NCBI RefSeq assembly: GCF_004345025.1 | Contig: NZ_CP037745.1 | Location: forward strand, 682,001 to 746,000 | Direction of reading: 5' to 3' | Origin: Rheinheimera sp. D18 | Lineage (GTDB): Bacteria; Pseudomonadota; Gammaproteobacteria; Enterobacterales; Alteromonadaceae | DNA length: 64,000 bases | Shown here: positions 29,395 through 37,710 of the stretch, one piece after another | Layout of the letters: each line of letters starts with the position of its first letter | Position numbering within the stretch: position 1 is the stretch's first letter | The notes under the pieces: model-generated | Databases searched by the model: none | Seen by the model: the letters and a program-made list of their open reading frames with translations, nothing else | Told to the model about the DNA's origin: nothing | Made by a program: the position numbers and the translations under genes

Positions 29395-29802
29395 GTGCCA
29401 ACACCCGTCGAAATATTACTTATTTATGATAAAGACTGCCCAGTGTGCAATGCGTTTAGTCAAGTCGTGCGTATTCGGCAGAGTGTGGGTGAGCTAACGC
29501 TGATTAATGCGCGCGAGAATAGCGATGTTTTGGCGCAAGTGACCGCGAAAGGCTTTAATATTGATCAGGCTATGGTGCTTAAAATCGGCGATAGCTGGTA
29601 CAGCGGAGCCGATGCGATGCATATGCTTGCGCTTATTAGCAGTCAATCTGGTTGGTTTAATCGTTTAAATTATTGGCTATTTAAATCGCCAACTAGGGCA
29701 AAGTACCTTTACCCAATGTTGCGCGGATGCCGAAATCTGCTGTTAAAACTACTTGGTAAGAGCAAGATTAATAATCTTGGCAGCGATGATAGCCATCGCT
29801 GA
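29395..29802 (+). CDS. DCC-family (DUF393) thiol-disulfide oxidoreductase-like protein
   Basis: The protein of 135 residues begins LLIYDKDCPVCNAF, the DxxCxxC signature (C15, C18) of the DCC/DUF393 thioredoxin-like family. A central segment with SGADAMHMLALI and a C-terminal amphipathic part (LNYWLFKSPTRAKYLYPMLRG) are typical. The redox substrate is unknown. The start is GTG, supported by GGAG 6 bases upstream. It converges with the DUF3379 gene. Confidence 0.85.
   Translation: MPTPVEILLIYDKDCPVCNAFSQVVRIRQSVGELTLINARENSDVLAQVTAKGFNIDQAMVLKIGDSWYSGADAMHMLALISSQSGWFNRLNYWLFKSPTRAKYLYPMLRGCRNLLLKLLGKSKINNLGSDDSHR
29763..29801. repeat. Two back-to-back palindromes at a convergent gene end
   Basis: CAAGATTA-A-TAATCTTG (8-bp arms) is followed one base later by CAGCGATG-atagc-CATCGCTG (8-bp arms). 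Both lie in the last codons of the DCC gene, just before the convergent DUF3379 stop. There is no T-run on either side, so they may act as tandem RNA hairpins that stop or protect both transcripts. Confidence 0.5.
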
Positions 29803-29821
29803 TGTAGAAAAATTATTAAAC

Positions 29822-30547
29822 TTAAGCAGAAAAAATAAGCTTTTCGTTCAGTTTTTTCGGTAATTGCTGTAAATCATCAATATTACTACTTACTATCACG
29901 ATATTTGCTTTAGGCATTGCCATGGCCAACCCTAAATACTGTTGATCTGAAAATTGGGCAACAAAATCAAGTTCTGCCTGTTGAGGGACGACAAAAATGG
30001 TGGCGTAACCCGTCGCGGTTTTTACGGCGAGATGCAGTGAACGTATACCTTCGAAGGTGCAGTAACGCGCGTATATAATGTCATCTTGCCAATTGTCTAA
30101 GTGCGCATCAAAGCTAGCAAGTTTTAAATTTACGTCAGCTAGTGATTGTGTACTCGCCTGTTGTAATAATTTCGCTTCTTCTTTGTGTACATGCGCCAGC
30201 GCATGCTCGCCAATATTGCTTATTGTACTGTTGTTATAACGCTGAATGCCAAGCGTAGCAAATAGCGCGATACTGGCTGCCATGGTTAGTGGTACAAACC
30301 AGCTGCGTTGAATTTTAGTTGACGCCTTTGCCAGTTGTGCGTTATTTGCTGTCGGTATTTGCAGTAAACGTTCGCTAAGCATAGGCGGAATTGGCACCTG
30401 TAATGCATCATCTAAAGCCAAATGTTGCTGTTGTAATTCAAATGCAAACTGCGCTAAATCGGGATCTTGAGCTATTGCTGCTAGTACCTTGGGCTCAGTA
30501 CTAAACGGGTTCACTAATAATATTTGTTGTAAGGTTAAATTATCCAT
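29822..30547 (-). CDS. DUF3379 membrane protein, probable anti-sigma factor
   Basis: The ATG chosen gives 241 residues (MDNLTLQQILLVNPF) and overlaps the sigma-factor stop by 8 bases with GGGAG upstream; a longer in-frame start would lie deep inside the sigma gene. The layout is a cytoplasmic N-terminal part of about 85 residues, one membrane helix (WFVPLTMAASIALFATLGI) and a periplasmic C-terminal domain. This is the topology of anti-sigma factors, but no zinc-binding HxxxCxxC motif is present. Coupling to an ECF sigma gene supports an anti-sigma role (inference). DUF3379 proteins are found next to such sigma genes in Alteromonadales. Confidence 0.75.
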   Translation of the reverse strand: MDNLTLQQILLVNPFSTEPKVLAAIAQDPDLAQFAFELQQQHLALDDALQVPIPPMLSERLLQIPTANNAQLAKASTKIQRSWFVPLTMAASIALFATLGIQRYNNSTISNIGEHALAHVHKEEAKLLQQASTQSLADVNLKLASFDAHLDNWQDDIIYARYCTFEGIRSLHLAVKTATGYATIFVVPQQAELDFVAQFSDQQYLGLAMAMPKANIVIVSSNIDDLQQLPKKLNEKLIFSA

Positions 30548-31205
30548 GACTAGGCTCCCGTTGTGCATTAAGGTTATCACGCAGCATGTTACGGGCGCGA
30601 AACAGGCGGGTGTTAACGGTATTAACATTTAGCTGCAATAACTGAGCAATTTCGTCACTGCTAAAACCGCCAAGCGCTTGCAGTACTAAGGGTTCTCTAT
30701 ATTCCTCTGCTAACGCAGCAATATGACGGCGTAATATTAAGTTGTCGTAATTTTGCTCTGCACTTAGCTGTTCGGTGTCAGCTAAACTGTCTTGCTCAGT
30801 GGCATCATCATAAGCAAATTGTTTGCGCTCAAAGCGGCGCGCATTTTCACGGCGTAATATAGTAATTAACCAGGCTTTTGCCGCATTGACGTCTAATAGG
30901 CTATCGAGGTTTTTCCATGCGCGTAAGAAGGTTTCTTGTGTAAGATCTTGCGCAACTTCGCGATCTTTCGTTAGCCAAAAGCCATAACGAAAAATGTCTG
31001 CATGGTAATGTTGCACCAATAGCTCATAGCGCCGCTGCTTATTATCCGTTAATTGAAATACGGCTGCGCTATTAGTCGCAGTGGGTATTTTGCTTTGGCT
31101 TGATTTAATAGGTTGCTCACTCATAGATGAAGCGTCATTTGCCGCTGAGTTAGCTGCTAGCCTAACGTTATTTTGCCGTGCTGGCAAAAAATGAACATTG
31201 CCCAT
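30540..31205 (-). CDS. ECF-type RNA polymerase sigma factor
   Basis: The 221-residue protein has sigma region 2 (YHADIFRYGFWLTKDREVAQDLTQETFLRAWKNLDSLL) and region 4 with a helix-turn-helix (GFSSDEIAQLLQLNVNTVNTRLFRARNMLRD). About 60 residues precede region 2, which is long for the class; an internal ATG (MSEQPIKSSQ) may be the true start, as neither candidate has a good ribosome site. It is translationally coupled to the DUF3379 gene. The signal it answers to cannot be read from the sequence. Confidence 0.88.
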   Translation of the reverse strand: MGNVHFLPARQNNVRLAANSAANDASSMSEQPIKSSQSKIPTATNSAAVFQLTDNKQRRYELLVQHYHADIFRYGFWLTKDREVAQDLTQETFLRAWKNLDSLLDVNAAKAWLITILRRENARRFERKQFAYDDATEQDSLADTEQLSAEQNYDNLILRRHIAALAEEYREPLVLQALGGFSSDEIAQLLQLNVNTVNTRLFRARNMLRDNLNAQREPSHG

Positions 31206-31271
31206 GATTTAAACTTATATACGCGTTTAATTGAGCTATAAGAACGGAGGATGAAAAGAAATATTTCAGCG

Positions 31272-31310
31272 GTTCATTAATTTATCCTTCTTGATGATAA
31301 ATTAATGAAC
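31272..31310. repeat. 15-bp perfect inverted repeat
   Basis: GTTCATTAATTTATC and GATAAATTAATGAAC are perfect complements separated by a 9-base loop. The element covers the last codons of the 91-residue gene and lies about 65 bases upstream of the sigma-factor start on the same strand. It is A/T-rich and lacks a T-run after it, so a simple intrinsic terminator is unlikely; a protein-binding site or RNA stem are alternatives. Confidence 0.6.
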
Positions 31311-31577
31311 ACGATATAAACGACAGAAAAAGTCGATAACGGCATCAGCATCTAGGCTACTGAAACGAACTTTACGTTTAGCCATAATGGCTTGGCCTAA
31401 TGTTTTTAACGAATGCTCTAATGGTAAACCACAAGGGCGCTCTAGTTCATGATCAGCAAATAAGAAGTTTAACGCTGTGCTCGCATAAGATTTACCCGGT
31501 GCGATAGATACCAATTCTAGTTCTTGTAAACGCACACCTAGGTTGCGAATTTTCTCTAAACGGTAAGTCTCATTCAT
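31302..31577 (-). CDS. Hypothetical protein, 91 residues
   Basis: I do not recognise this protein. It is a small soluble, probably helical protein with a Leu-rich N-terminal helix (YRLEKIRNLGVRLQELEL), one cysteine in the middle and a basic patch (IMAKRKVRF) before the C-terminal helix AVIDFFCRLYRVH. The GGAG ribosome site 5-7 bases before the ATG supports that it is a real gene. It lies upstream of the ECF sigma gene on the same strand, and divergent from the Lon-like protease gene. Confidence 0.65.
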   Translation of the reverse strand: MNETYRLEKIRNLGVRLQELELVSIAPGKSYASTALNFLFADHELERPCGLPLEHSLKTLGQAIMAKRKVRFSSLDADAVIDFFCRLYRVH

Positions 31578-31723
31578 GGCTGGCTCCGTATTCTCTTTGC
31601 TCTGTTAAGCAGCGTATCGACCAGATAAGCAGATTCTTTAATTAAACTAAAAAATGACCAGCACAGCAGCACGACTTTTTGCTAGTATAGCCGCCATAAA
31701 TGCTGGTTTAGCTAAGGTAATAC

Positions 31724-34117
31724 ATGACCCAACACCCACACCCATTGGCATTGACGGTACCGCAACTCGGGCCGCAACTGGATAGCAAACTGATTCAACA
31801 GGCACTAGATATAAAGCAGTTAACCCCTGCTTTTATCGGTCAAGACCGCGCTAAGTCGGCGCTGGCTTTTGCCATTGGCATGGATATGCCGGGTTATAAC
31901 CTGTATGTAATGGGTGAGGCAGCACTTGGCCGTTTTACGCTGGTGCAGGACGTGTTGCAGCAAGCGGCTAGCGAAAAGGCAACGCCAGAGGAATGGTGTT
32001 ATCTAAATAATTTTGATGACGAGCGCGTACCTAATACGCTGCGCTTACTCCCCGGTGAGGGCAAAGTTCTCGTTAAAAAAATGGAAGCATTAATTGATGA
32101 GTTGCTAGATACCTTTCCTGCCGCTTTTGATAACCCTGGTTATCAGCGTAAGAAAAAGGCGATTGCTCGCTCGTTTGATGACAAATATGAACAGGCCATT
32201 GAGCTGGTAGAGAAAAAGGCACTAGAAAAGAATGTTGTGCTGTATGAAGAAAATGGCGCAGTAAGCTTTTCGCCAATAATTGACGGTAAACCGCTGGATG
32301 ACCAAGAGTTTTCCAAGATAACTGAAGAACAGCGCCAGTATTTCTATAGCTTAGTCAGCGAGCTTGAAACCATATTAAACGAGCAACTTATTGAGTTGCC
32401 GCAATGGAAGCGCGAGCTGTCAGAAAACCTACGTACTTTAAGAAAAGATACGATAGAACAAGCAATTAAACCGCTACTAAAACAGTTAGAGCATGATTAT
32501 GTTTCTACTCTTGGTGTGCAACGTTATATTCGTGAAATGCGTAGTCATCTGGTAAAAGCCGTACTAGAGCTGATGCCAGATGATTCTGAAAGCGAAAAAC
32601 TGGAAGAGTCAGACAATCGTGAGATTTTTATTGAAGAATTTGTACCCAACGTGCTGGTACATTTTGAAACCATGTCTGGCGCGCCAATTATTTTTGAACC
32701 CAACCCCAGTTATGGCAATTTATTTGGTCGTGTTGAATATAATTCGGCCAGTGGCAACCAATATACTAACTATCGAATGATCCGTCCAGGTGCGTTGCAC
32801 CGTGCTAATGGTGGTTACTTAATTCTTGATGCAGACCGTTTACTGCCACAACCCGCGCTGTGGGATGCGTTAAAGTTAGCGCTAAAATCTGGTGAGTTAT
32901 TGATTGATACTCTGTCGGATCATGCGGTAACTAACTCAACTATTATTACGCCCAAAGCCATACCGTTAAACGTTAAGGTGGTATTGCTAGGGTCGCGCGA
33001 TCTGTACTACTTGATCCAAGACGTCGATGATGAGTTTAATGAGCTATTTCGCGTATTGGCAGACTTTGAGCATTATTTGCCTTATACCGAGCAAACTGTT
33101 AGCTACATGACCATGCAAATTCGTGAGCAAATGCGGGCACTGGATATTGAAGAGCTTAGCGCCGGTGGTTTAACGCAATTGCTCAACTTTAGTTTTCGCC
33201 AAGCAGAGCATCAGCGTAAATTGTCAGCCCGATTTGCCGATGTATTAGAGCTAGTGCGTGAGGCTTGCTATTACGCAGTGCAGCAACAGTGCAGCAGTTT
33301 AACTGAAGCCCATATTCTGCAAGCATTAAAAGGTAAACAGTATCGTACCGGCCGTATTAGTGAGAGCTTTTTAGAGGATATTCAAGAAGGCCAAATATTA
33401 ATTGACACCGACGGTTTAGCTGTGGGTAAGGTTAATGGTTTGACGGTACTTGAAATTGGCGATACTGCATTTGGCACACCGGCGCGAATTAGTGCCACTG
33501 TGTTTGCTGGCTCTAGCGGCGTGATAGATATAGAGCGTGAAGTCGAGCTAGGTAAGGCGATTCACTCTAAAGGCGTATTATTATTAACGGGTTATTTAGG
33601 CGCCAAATATGCGCGGGAATTTCCGCTTACGTTATCGGCAAATATTGCGCTGGAACAAAGCTATGGTCATATTGACGGTGATAGCGCCGCGTTGGCTGAA
33701 GTGTGCGCGTTGTTGTCTGCAATAACAGATTTGCCAATTAAGCAAAGTTTGGCCGTTACAGGCTCAATTAACCAACATGGCCAAGTGCAATCTATCGGCG
33801 GTGTAAATGAAAAAATAGAAGGTTATTTTCGTCTATGCCAAAGCCGAGGTTTAACCGGTGAACAAGGCGTTATTATTCCCGCGAGTAACCAGCTTAATTT
33901 AGTATTAAACGACGAAGTAATTAATGCGGTAGCGCAGCAGAAGTTTCATTTGTATGTGGTAAAAAACGTAGATGAAGCGCTAACCTTGTTAATGGGTGTT
34001 GAAGCTGGCGAAAAAAATAGCCGTGGTCAGTATCCCAAAAAATCTGTTAATGGCCGTGCATTAAAGCGTTTAGCTGAGATAGCAGACATTGTTAATGGTG
34101 AAGCAGAAGAAGAGTAA
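31724..34117 (+). CDS. Lon-like ATP-dependent protease (LonH/YcbZ-type family)
   Basis: The 797-residue protein belongs to the Lon-related family with an AAA-like N-terminal region and a C-terminal Lon protease domain. The proteolytic Ser-Lys dyad is present: S654 in DGDSAALAE and K697 in NEKIEGYF, 43 residues apart as in LonA. The P-loop is degenerate (GEAALGRFT, Arg in place of Lys), while a Walker B-like GGYLILDAD is present. A coiled-coil insert lies at about 170-270. The start has TAAGG upstream. Substrates are unknown; relatives are often linked to stress. Confidence 0.9.
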   Translation: MTQHPHPLALTVPQLGPQLDSKLIQQALDIKQLTPAFIGQDRAKSALAFAIGMDMPGYNLYVMGEAALGRFTLVQDVLQQAASEKATPEEWCYLNNFDDERVPNTLRLLPGEGKVLVKKMEALIDELLDTFPAAFDNPGYQRKKKAIARSFDDKYEQAIELVEKKALEKNVVLYEENGAVSFSPIIDGKPLDDQEFSKITEEQRQYFYSLVSELETILNEQLIELPQWKRELSENLRTLRKDTIEQAIKPLLKQLEHDYVSTLGVQRYIREMRSHLVKAVLELMPDDSESEKLEESDNREIFIEEFVPNVLVHFETMSGAPIIFEPNPSYGNLFGRVEYNSASGNQYTNYRMIRPGALHRANGGYLILDADRLLPQPALWDALKLALKSGELLIDTLSDHAVTNSTIITPKAIPLNVKVVLLGSRDLYYLIQDVDDEFNELFRVLADFEHYLPYTEQTVSYMTMQIREQMRALDIEELSAGGLTQLLNFSFRQAEHQRKLSARFADVLELVREACYYAVQQQCSSLTEAHILQALKGKQYRTGRISESFLEDIQEGQILIDTDGLAVGKVNGLTVLEIGDTAFGTPARISATVFAGSSGVIDIEREVELGKAIHSKGVLLLTGYLGAKYAREFPLTLSANIALEQSYGHIDGDSAALAEVCALLSAITDLPIKQSLAVTGSINQHGQVQSIGGVNEKIEGYFRLCQSRGLTGEQGVIIPASNQLNLVLNDEVINAVAQQKFHLYVVKNVDEALTLLMGVEAGEKNSRGQYPKKSVNGRALKRLAEIADIVNGEAEEE

Positions 34118-34122
34118 TGGCG

Positions 34123-34638
34123 TTATAAAGCAGTAAAGGCGTCAAGATATAATACCTTGCCGCCTTTACCCTGTAATGCGGCCTCTGCTAGCGGTAACAG
34201 CATAAAAGTGTTGCCTAACGCCTGCACTGGGCTGTGAATATTAAAATTAACGGCAGGCACAAAACCAAAACGCGAGTAGTAGCTCGCTGGGCCTAGTACC
34301 ACAACTGCGGTAATGCTTTGCTGGCGGCAGAGTTCTAAACCGGCGCGTACCAGAGCCGAACCAATTCCATGATGCTGTAACACATTACTCACTGCCATAG
34401 TGGCTAGTGCCATTAGCTGGGTATTGCCGGATTGCTCTAGTGTTGCTGGGGCAAATAAAATATGGCCAACAATTTTTCCGTGCTGCTCTGCTACTAGAGA
34501 TATACAGTTGCTGCAGGCCTGGCGCAGTGAGTTAATTACGTTAACGTTAGTATTATTATGAAACACCGTCTGTGTAAGCAGAGCTACCGCATCCGCATCT
34601 GCGGCTGTGGTTAGGCGCACACTGGTATCATAACCCAT
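34123..34638 (-). CDS. GNAT-family N-acetyltransferase
   Basis: The acetyl-CoA-binding fold is clear: VRLTTAADADAVALLTQTVF at the start, the motif A region LATMAVSNVLQHHGIGSALVRAGLELC with QxxGxG, and VVLGPASYYSRFGFVPA near the end. I choose the ATG just before the domain, 171 residues, the usual length for this YhbS-like group; longer in-frame starts exist, one overlapping lnt. No candidate has a clear ribosome site. The substrate is unknown. Confidence 0.8.
   Translation of the reverse strand: MGYDTSVRLTTAADADAVALLTQTVFHNNTNVNVINSLRQACSNCISLVAEQHGKIVGHILFAPATLEQSGNTQLMALATMAVSNVLQHHGIGSALVRAGLELCRQQSITAVVVLGPASYYSRFGFVPAVNFNIHSPVQALGNTFMLLPLAEAALQGKGGKVLYLDAFTAL
34133..34169. terminator. 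Long hairpin at the convergent end of the lon-like and GNAT genes
   Basis: GTAAAGGCG pairs with CGCCTTTAC; after one mismatch, CAAG pairs with CTTG inside. The stop codons of the two convergent genes are only 5 bases apart, so this hairpin in the last codons of the GNAT gene is the only visible candidate to stop transcription. No T-run follows. Confidence 0.4.
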
Positions 34639-34784
34639 GGCGTGCCAAGTGCTGTTGCGGCGGCGCTGCAAAGCGCGGTTGATGTTGTGCAGCAAGGTCA
34701 TAACAAATGCCAACAAAGCAAAGCGTGTGTTTAGTCTACCGCACTGAGCGGGGTTCTCAAGTGAAACATGCCATAACCCTAGGT

Positions 34785-36338
34785 TTAAATACTGCGCTTG
34801 TTGCGGCGCCAATGGCCTAACGCAAATAGCATTAACAGCACTAAGCACAGTATCCGTAAAGGCGTATCACCATAGTGTGTGTAAGGCGTAATGCCTTGGG
34901 TTAAGCGTAACTGATCTGTCAGTACAGCTTCACTAAACTGCGGCGCTTGTGCACTGATATTGCCGCCAGCATCTACAGTCGCGGTAACGCCATTGTTTGT
35001 CGCCCGAAGCAACGGCCGGCCAAATTCTAATGCTCGCATTTGCGCAATTTGTAAATGTTGATGCGGGCCAATACTGTCACCAAACCAGCCATCATTACTT
35101 ACCGTTAGTAGCAATTGCGTATCATCAGTCATATTGGCGGCAATTTGCTCTGGAAAGGCAATTTCAAAGCAAATTGCCGGTAATAGGTGGTAGCCATTTG
35201 CGACTAAGTTGGGTTGCACATAACTACCTCGAGTAAATGAACTCATGGGTAAGTCAAAGATGGGGGCTAACTTACGTAGCCAGTTTTCAAAGGGTACAAA
35301 CTCGCCAATAGGCAGTAAATGGTGTTTGCTATAACGATTACCATGGCCATAAAAATAATCGCCATCACTGGAGTCTGAATCGCGCTTACCTAACACAATA
35401 AGGTTATTCCACGCCTGCTGGGTTTTAAAGTTGTAATCTAAAATGCCAGTTATTACTGCTGTGTTGGCATAAAGTGCAGCACGATTTAAATTGTTGAGAT
35501 AGGTTTCTGCTTGCGGTTCTAATTGAGGAATAGCCGCTTCTGGCCAGATCACTAAGTCGGTTTTAAAATGTGGTCGAGTTAAATCAAGGTATTTAAGCAT
35601 GGTCGGCCACTCTTGCTCTGGCGCCCAACGTAGCTCCTGTTTAACGTTGCCTTGTACCAGCAGAACAGATAGCGTTTTGTCGCTGTATTGCCAGCCGCTA
35701 AAGGGCTTAAGTAATGGGCTAAAGGCAAAAACAATACCCGCAATAATAACATAGCTATAACGGCTAATAGCACGCTGCGGTTGCAGCAATTGTGCAAGGG
35801 CAGCCGCGGCAAACGCTAACACAAAGCTAATGCCGGTTTCGCCAATTAATGGTGCTAAATCTTTTAAGCCGGCTGACGTTTGGCTATAACCCATGGACAA
35901 CCATGGAAACCCGGTAAGTAATACACTACGCAGCCATTCGGCTAGTGCCCAGCACACGGCAAACAGTAAGGGGGTAAAAGTAATGGAACGCAGTTTATAA
36001 CTAAGCCAGCTGGCCAATGCCGGAAATAACGCAAGGTAACCAACCAGCAACGCCATAAGCGCTAAACTGCCTATTAGCGGTAGGCCGCCAAACTGGTCAA
36101 TACTAACATGCACCCAGCTAACACCAACGCCAAACCAGCCTAAACCAAAACTAAAACCCCGCAGCCAAGCTTGCTTTGCATTAGTGGCGTGTTGTAAATA
36201 AAATACTAATAGTGCCAGGGTTAACACTGGCAGCCACCATAGCGTAAATGGTGCAAATGCTAGCGTAGTTGCGCCACCTGCTAGTATCAGTAGCAGGTAA
36301 GGCAGCATGAGTTTAAATCGAGTATTAATGTTGGCCAA
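34785..36338 (-). CDS. lnt: Apolipoprotein N-acyltransferase
   Basis: Lnt adds the third acyl chain to the N-terminal cysteine of lipoproteins in the inner membrane. The 517-residue protein has an N-terminal set of membrane helices and a periplasmic nitrilase-like domain with the catalytic triad segments LVIWPEAAIPQLE (Glu), HHLLPIGEFVPFE (Lys nearby) and LLPAICFEIAFPE (Cys). A final membrane helix precedes RRNKRS. It starts 5 bases after corC, as in E. coli. Confidence 0.97.
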   Translation of the reverse strand: MANINTRFKLMLPYLLLILAGGATTLAFAPFTLWWLPVLTLALLVFYLQHATNAKQAWLRGFSFGLGWFGVGVSWVHVSIDQFGGLPLIGSLALMALLVGYLALFPALASWLSYKLRSITFTPLLFAVCWALAEWLRSVLLTGFPWLSMGYSQTSAGLKDLAPLIGETGISFVLAFAAAALAQLLQPQRAISRYSYVIIAGIVFAFSPLLKPFSGWQYSDKTLSVLLVQGNVKQELRWAPEQEWPTMLKYLDLTRPHFKTDLVIWPEAAIPQLEPQAETYLNNLNRAALYANTAVITGILDYNFKTQQAWNNLIVLGKRDSDSSDGDYFYGHGNRYSKHHLLPIGEFVPFENWLRKLAPIFDLPMSSFTRGSYVQPNLVANGYHLLPAICFEIAFPEQIAANMTDDTQLLLTVSNDGWFGDSIGPHQHLQIAQMRALEFGRPLLRATNNGVTATVDAGGNISAQAPQFSEAVLTDQLRLTQGITPYTHYGDTPLRILCLVLLMLFALGHWRRNKRSI

Positions 36339-36343
36339 GAGTG

Positions 36344-37216
36344 TTAGCTTTCTTCAGCCATGGCAGGATCTTTAGCGCGGATGACTTGCAGTTGCACTAA
36401 GCGCCGGCTGTTAGCTTTATTCACTTTAAAGGTTAAGCCTTGTAGTTCAATGCTCTCACCTTTAGTCGGCATATGGCCAAAGGCATGCAATACAATGCCG
36501 CCAATGGTATCCGCGTCCTCTTCGTCAAACTTGGTATTAAATGATTCGTTAAACTCGTCTAAAGGCGTAAGCGCGCTAACTTGGAATACGCGAGAGGCCA
36601 TTTTTTTAATGTCGTCTTCTTCTTCGTCGTCGTGTTCGTCTTCAATTTCACCAACAATTTGTTCGAGAATATCCTCAATGGTCACTAAACCCGACACACC
36701 ACCGTATTCGTCAACGACGATAGCCATGTGGTAGCGTTTTTGCCGAAACTCTTTTAATAGCGCATCTACTCGTTTGCTTTCAGGAATAATTACCGCTGGG
36801 CGCAGCACATCACGCAGATGCAAATCGGCCGCGTTTGGCATAAGCGCATGTTGCAGTAAATCTTTTACCAGCAGTATACCTTCGATATGGTCTTTATCTT
36901 CATTCACCACGGGATAGCGACTGTGGTTATTTTCCATCAAAATGGGCAGCATGTCGGCAACGGAATCATCTATGTCGATGGTTGCCATTTGTGAGCGGGG
37001 CACCATAATATCGCGTGCCCGCATACTCGATACCTCTAGCACGCCTTTTAGCATACTTTTTGTATCGGCATCGATCAGGCTACGTAGTTCAGCCTCGTTT
37101 ATAATTTCTTGTAAATCTGAAATATCTTGTGGCTCTGCATTAAAGATACTGGCGATACGCTCTAACCAGGACTTACCGGCAGAACCACGACTAGAGTGGG
37201 GGTTATCGTCACTCAT
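36344..37216 (-). CDS. corC: CBS-domain protein CorC (YbeX)
   Basis: CorC-type proteins have been linked to magnesium and cobalt efflux and, in E. coli, to ribosome function. The 290-residue soluble protein has two CBS domains (VPRSQMATIDIDDSV..., VVDEYGGVSGLVTIEDILEQIVGEIEDEHD) and a C-terminal CorC/HlyC transporter-associated domain (DADTIGGIVLHAFGHMPTKGE). An acidic stretch of Asp/Glu links them. It lies between ybeY and lnt in the conserved operon. Confidence 0.96.
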   Translation of the reverse strand: MSDDNPHSSRGSAGKSWLERIASIFNAEPQDISDLQEIINEAELRSLIDADTKSMLKGVLEVSSMRARDIMVPRSQMATIDIDDSVADMLPILMENNHSRYPVVNEDKDHIEGILLVKDLLQHALMPNAADLHLRDVLRPAVIIPESKRVDALLKEFRQKRYHMAIVVDEYGGVSGLVTIEDILEQIVGEIEDEHDDEEEDDIKKMASRVFQVSALTPLDEFNESFNTKFDEEDADTIGGIVLHAFGHMPTKGESIELQGLTFKVNKANSRRLVQLQVIRAKDPAMAEES

Positions 37217-37248
37217 GGGTGAACTATTACTCCAAAAAATAAAAAAAC

Positions 37249-37710
37249 CTATTCGTCATCCAACAAATAGGGGTTAGTAAAGCCAAGTTGCTGCAATATG
37301 GTTACTTCTTCAGTTTCCATTTGTTCAGCATCATCGTCATTTATATGGTCAAAACCTAATAAATGCAAGCTTCCGTGTACGACCATATGTGCCCAGTGGG
37401 CCGTTATCCTTTTGCTTTGTTCTTTCGCTTCGGTCACGACTACGGGGGCACAAATAACTAAATCGCCCAATAATGACAATTCAATACCTGGTGGGCATTG
37501 AAACGGAAAGCTTAACACATTAGTGGGTTTGTCTTTACCGCGATAAGCTAAGTTAAGCTGTTGGCTTTCATTGTTATCGACAATGCGTACGGTAACTTCA
37601 GCCTCTGCTTGAAACGGCAATATAGCAGCTTCTAACCATTGCTGGATCTCTGTCTCTAACGGCAGATTGTCTGCTGTGCTAGCCAATTGTAAATCAAGAA
37701 TAATGGCCAT
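37249..37710 (-). CDS. ybeY: Endoribonuclease YbeY
   Basis: YbeY is a zinc-dependent RNase required for 16S rRNA 3' end maturation and 70S quality control. The metal-binding motif [11 protein letters not shown] is complete (H112, H116, H122), and [19 protein letters not shown] is the family core. The 153 residues are standard. Its start overlaps the ybeZ stop (TAATG). Confidence 0.97.
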   Translation of the reverse strand: MAIILDLQLASTADNLPLETEIQQWLEAAILPFQAEAEVTVRIVDNNESQQLNLAYRGKDKPTNVLSFPFQCPPGIELSLLGDLVICAPVVVTEAKEQSKRITAHWAHMVVHGSLHLLGFDHINDDDAEQMETEEVTILQQLGFTNPYLLDDE

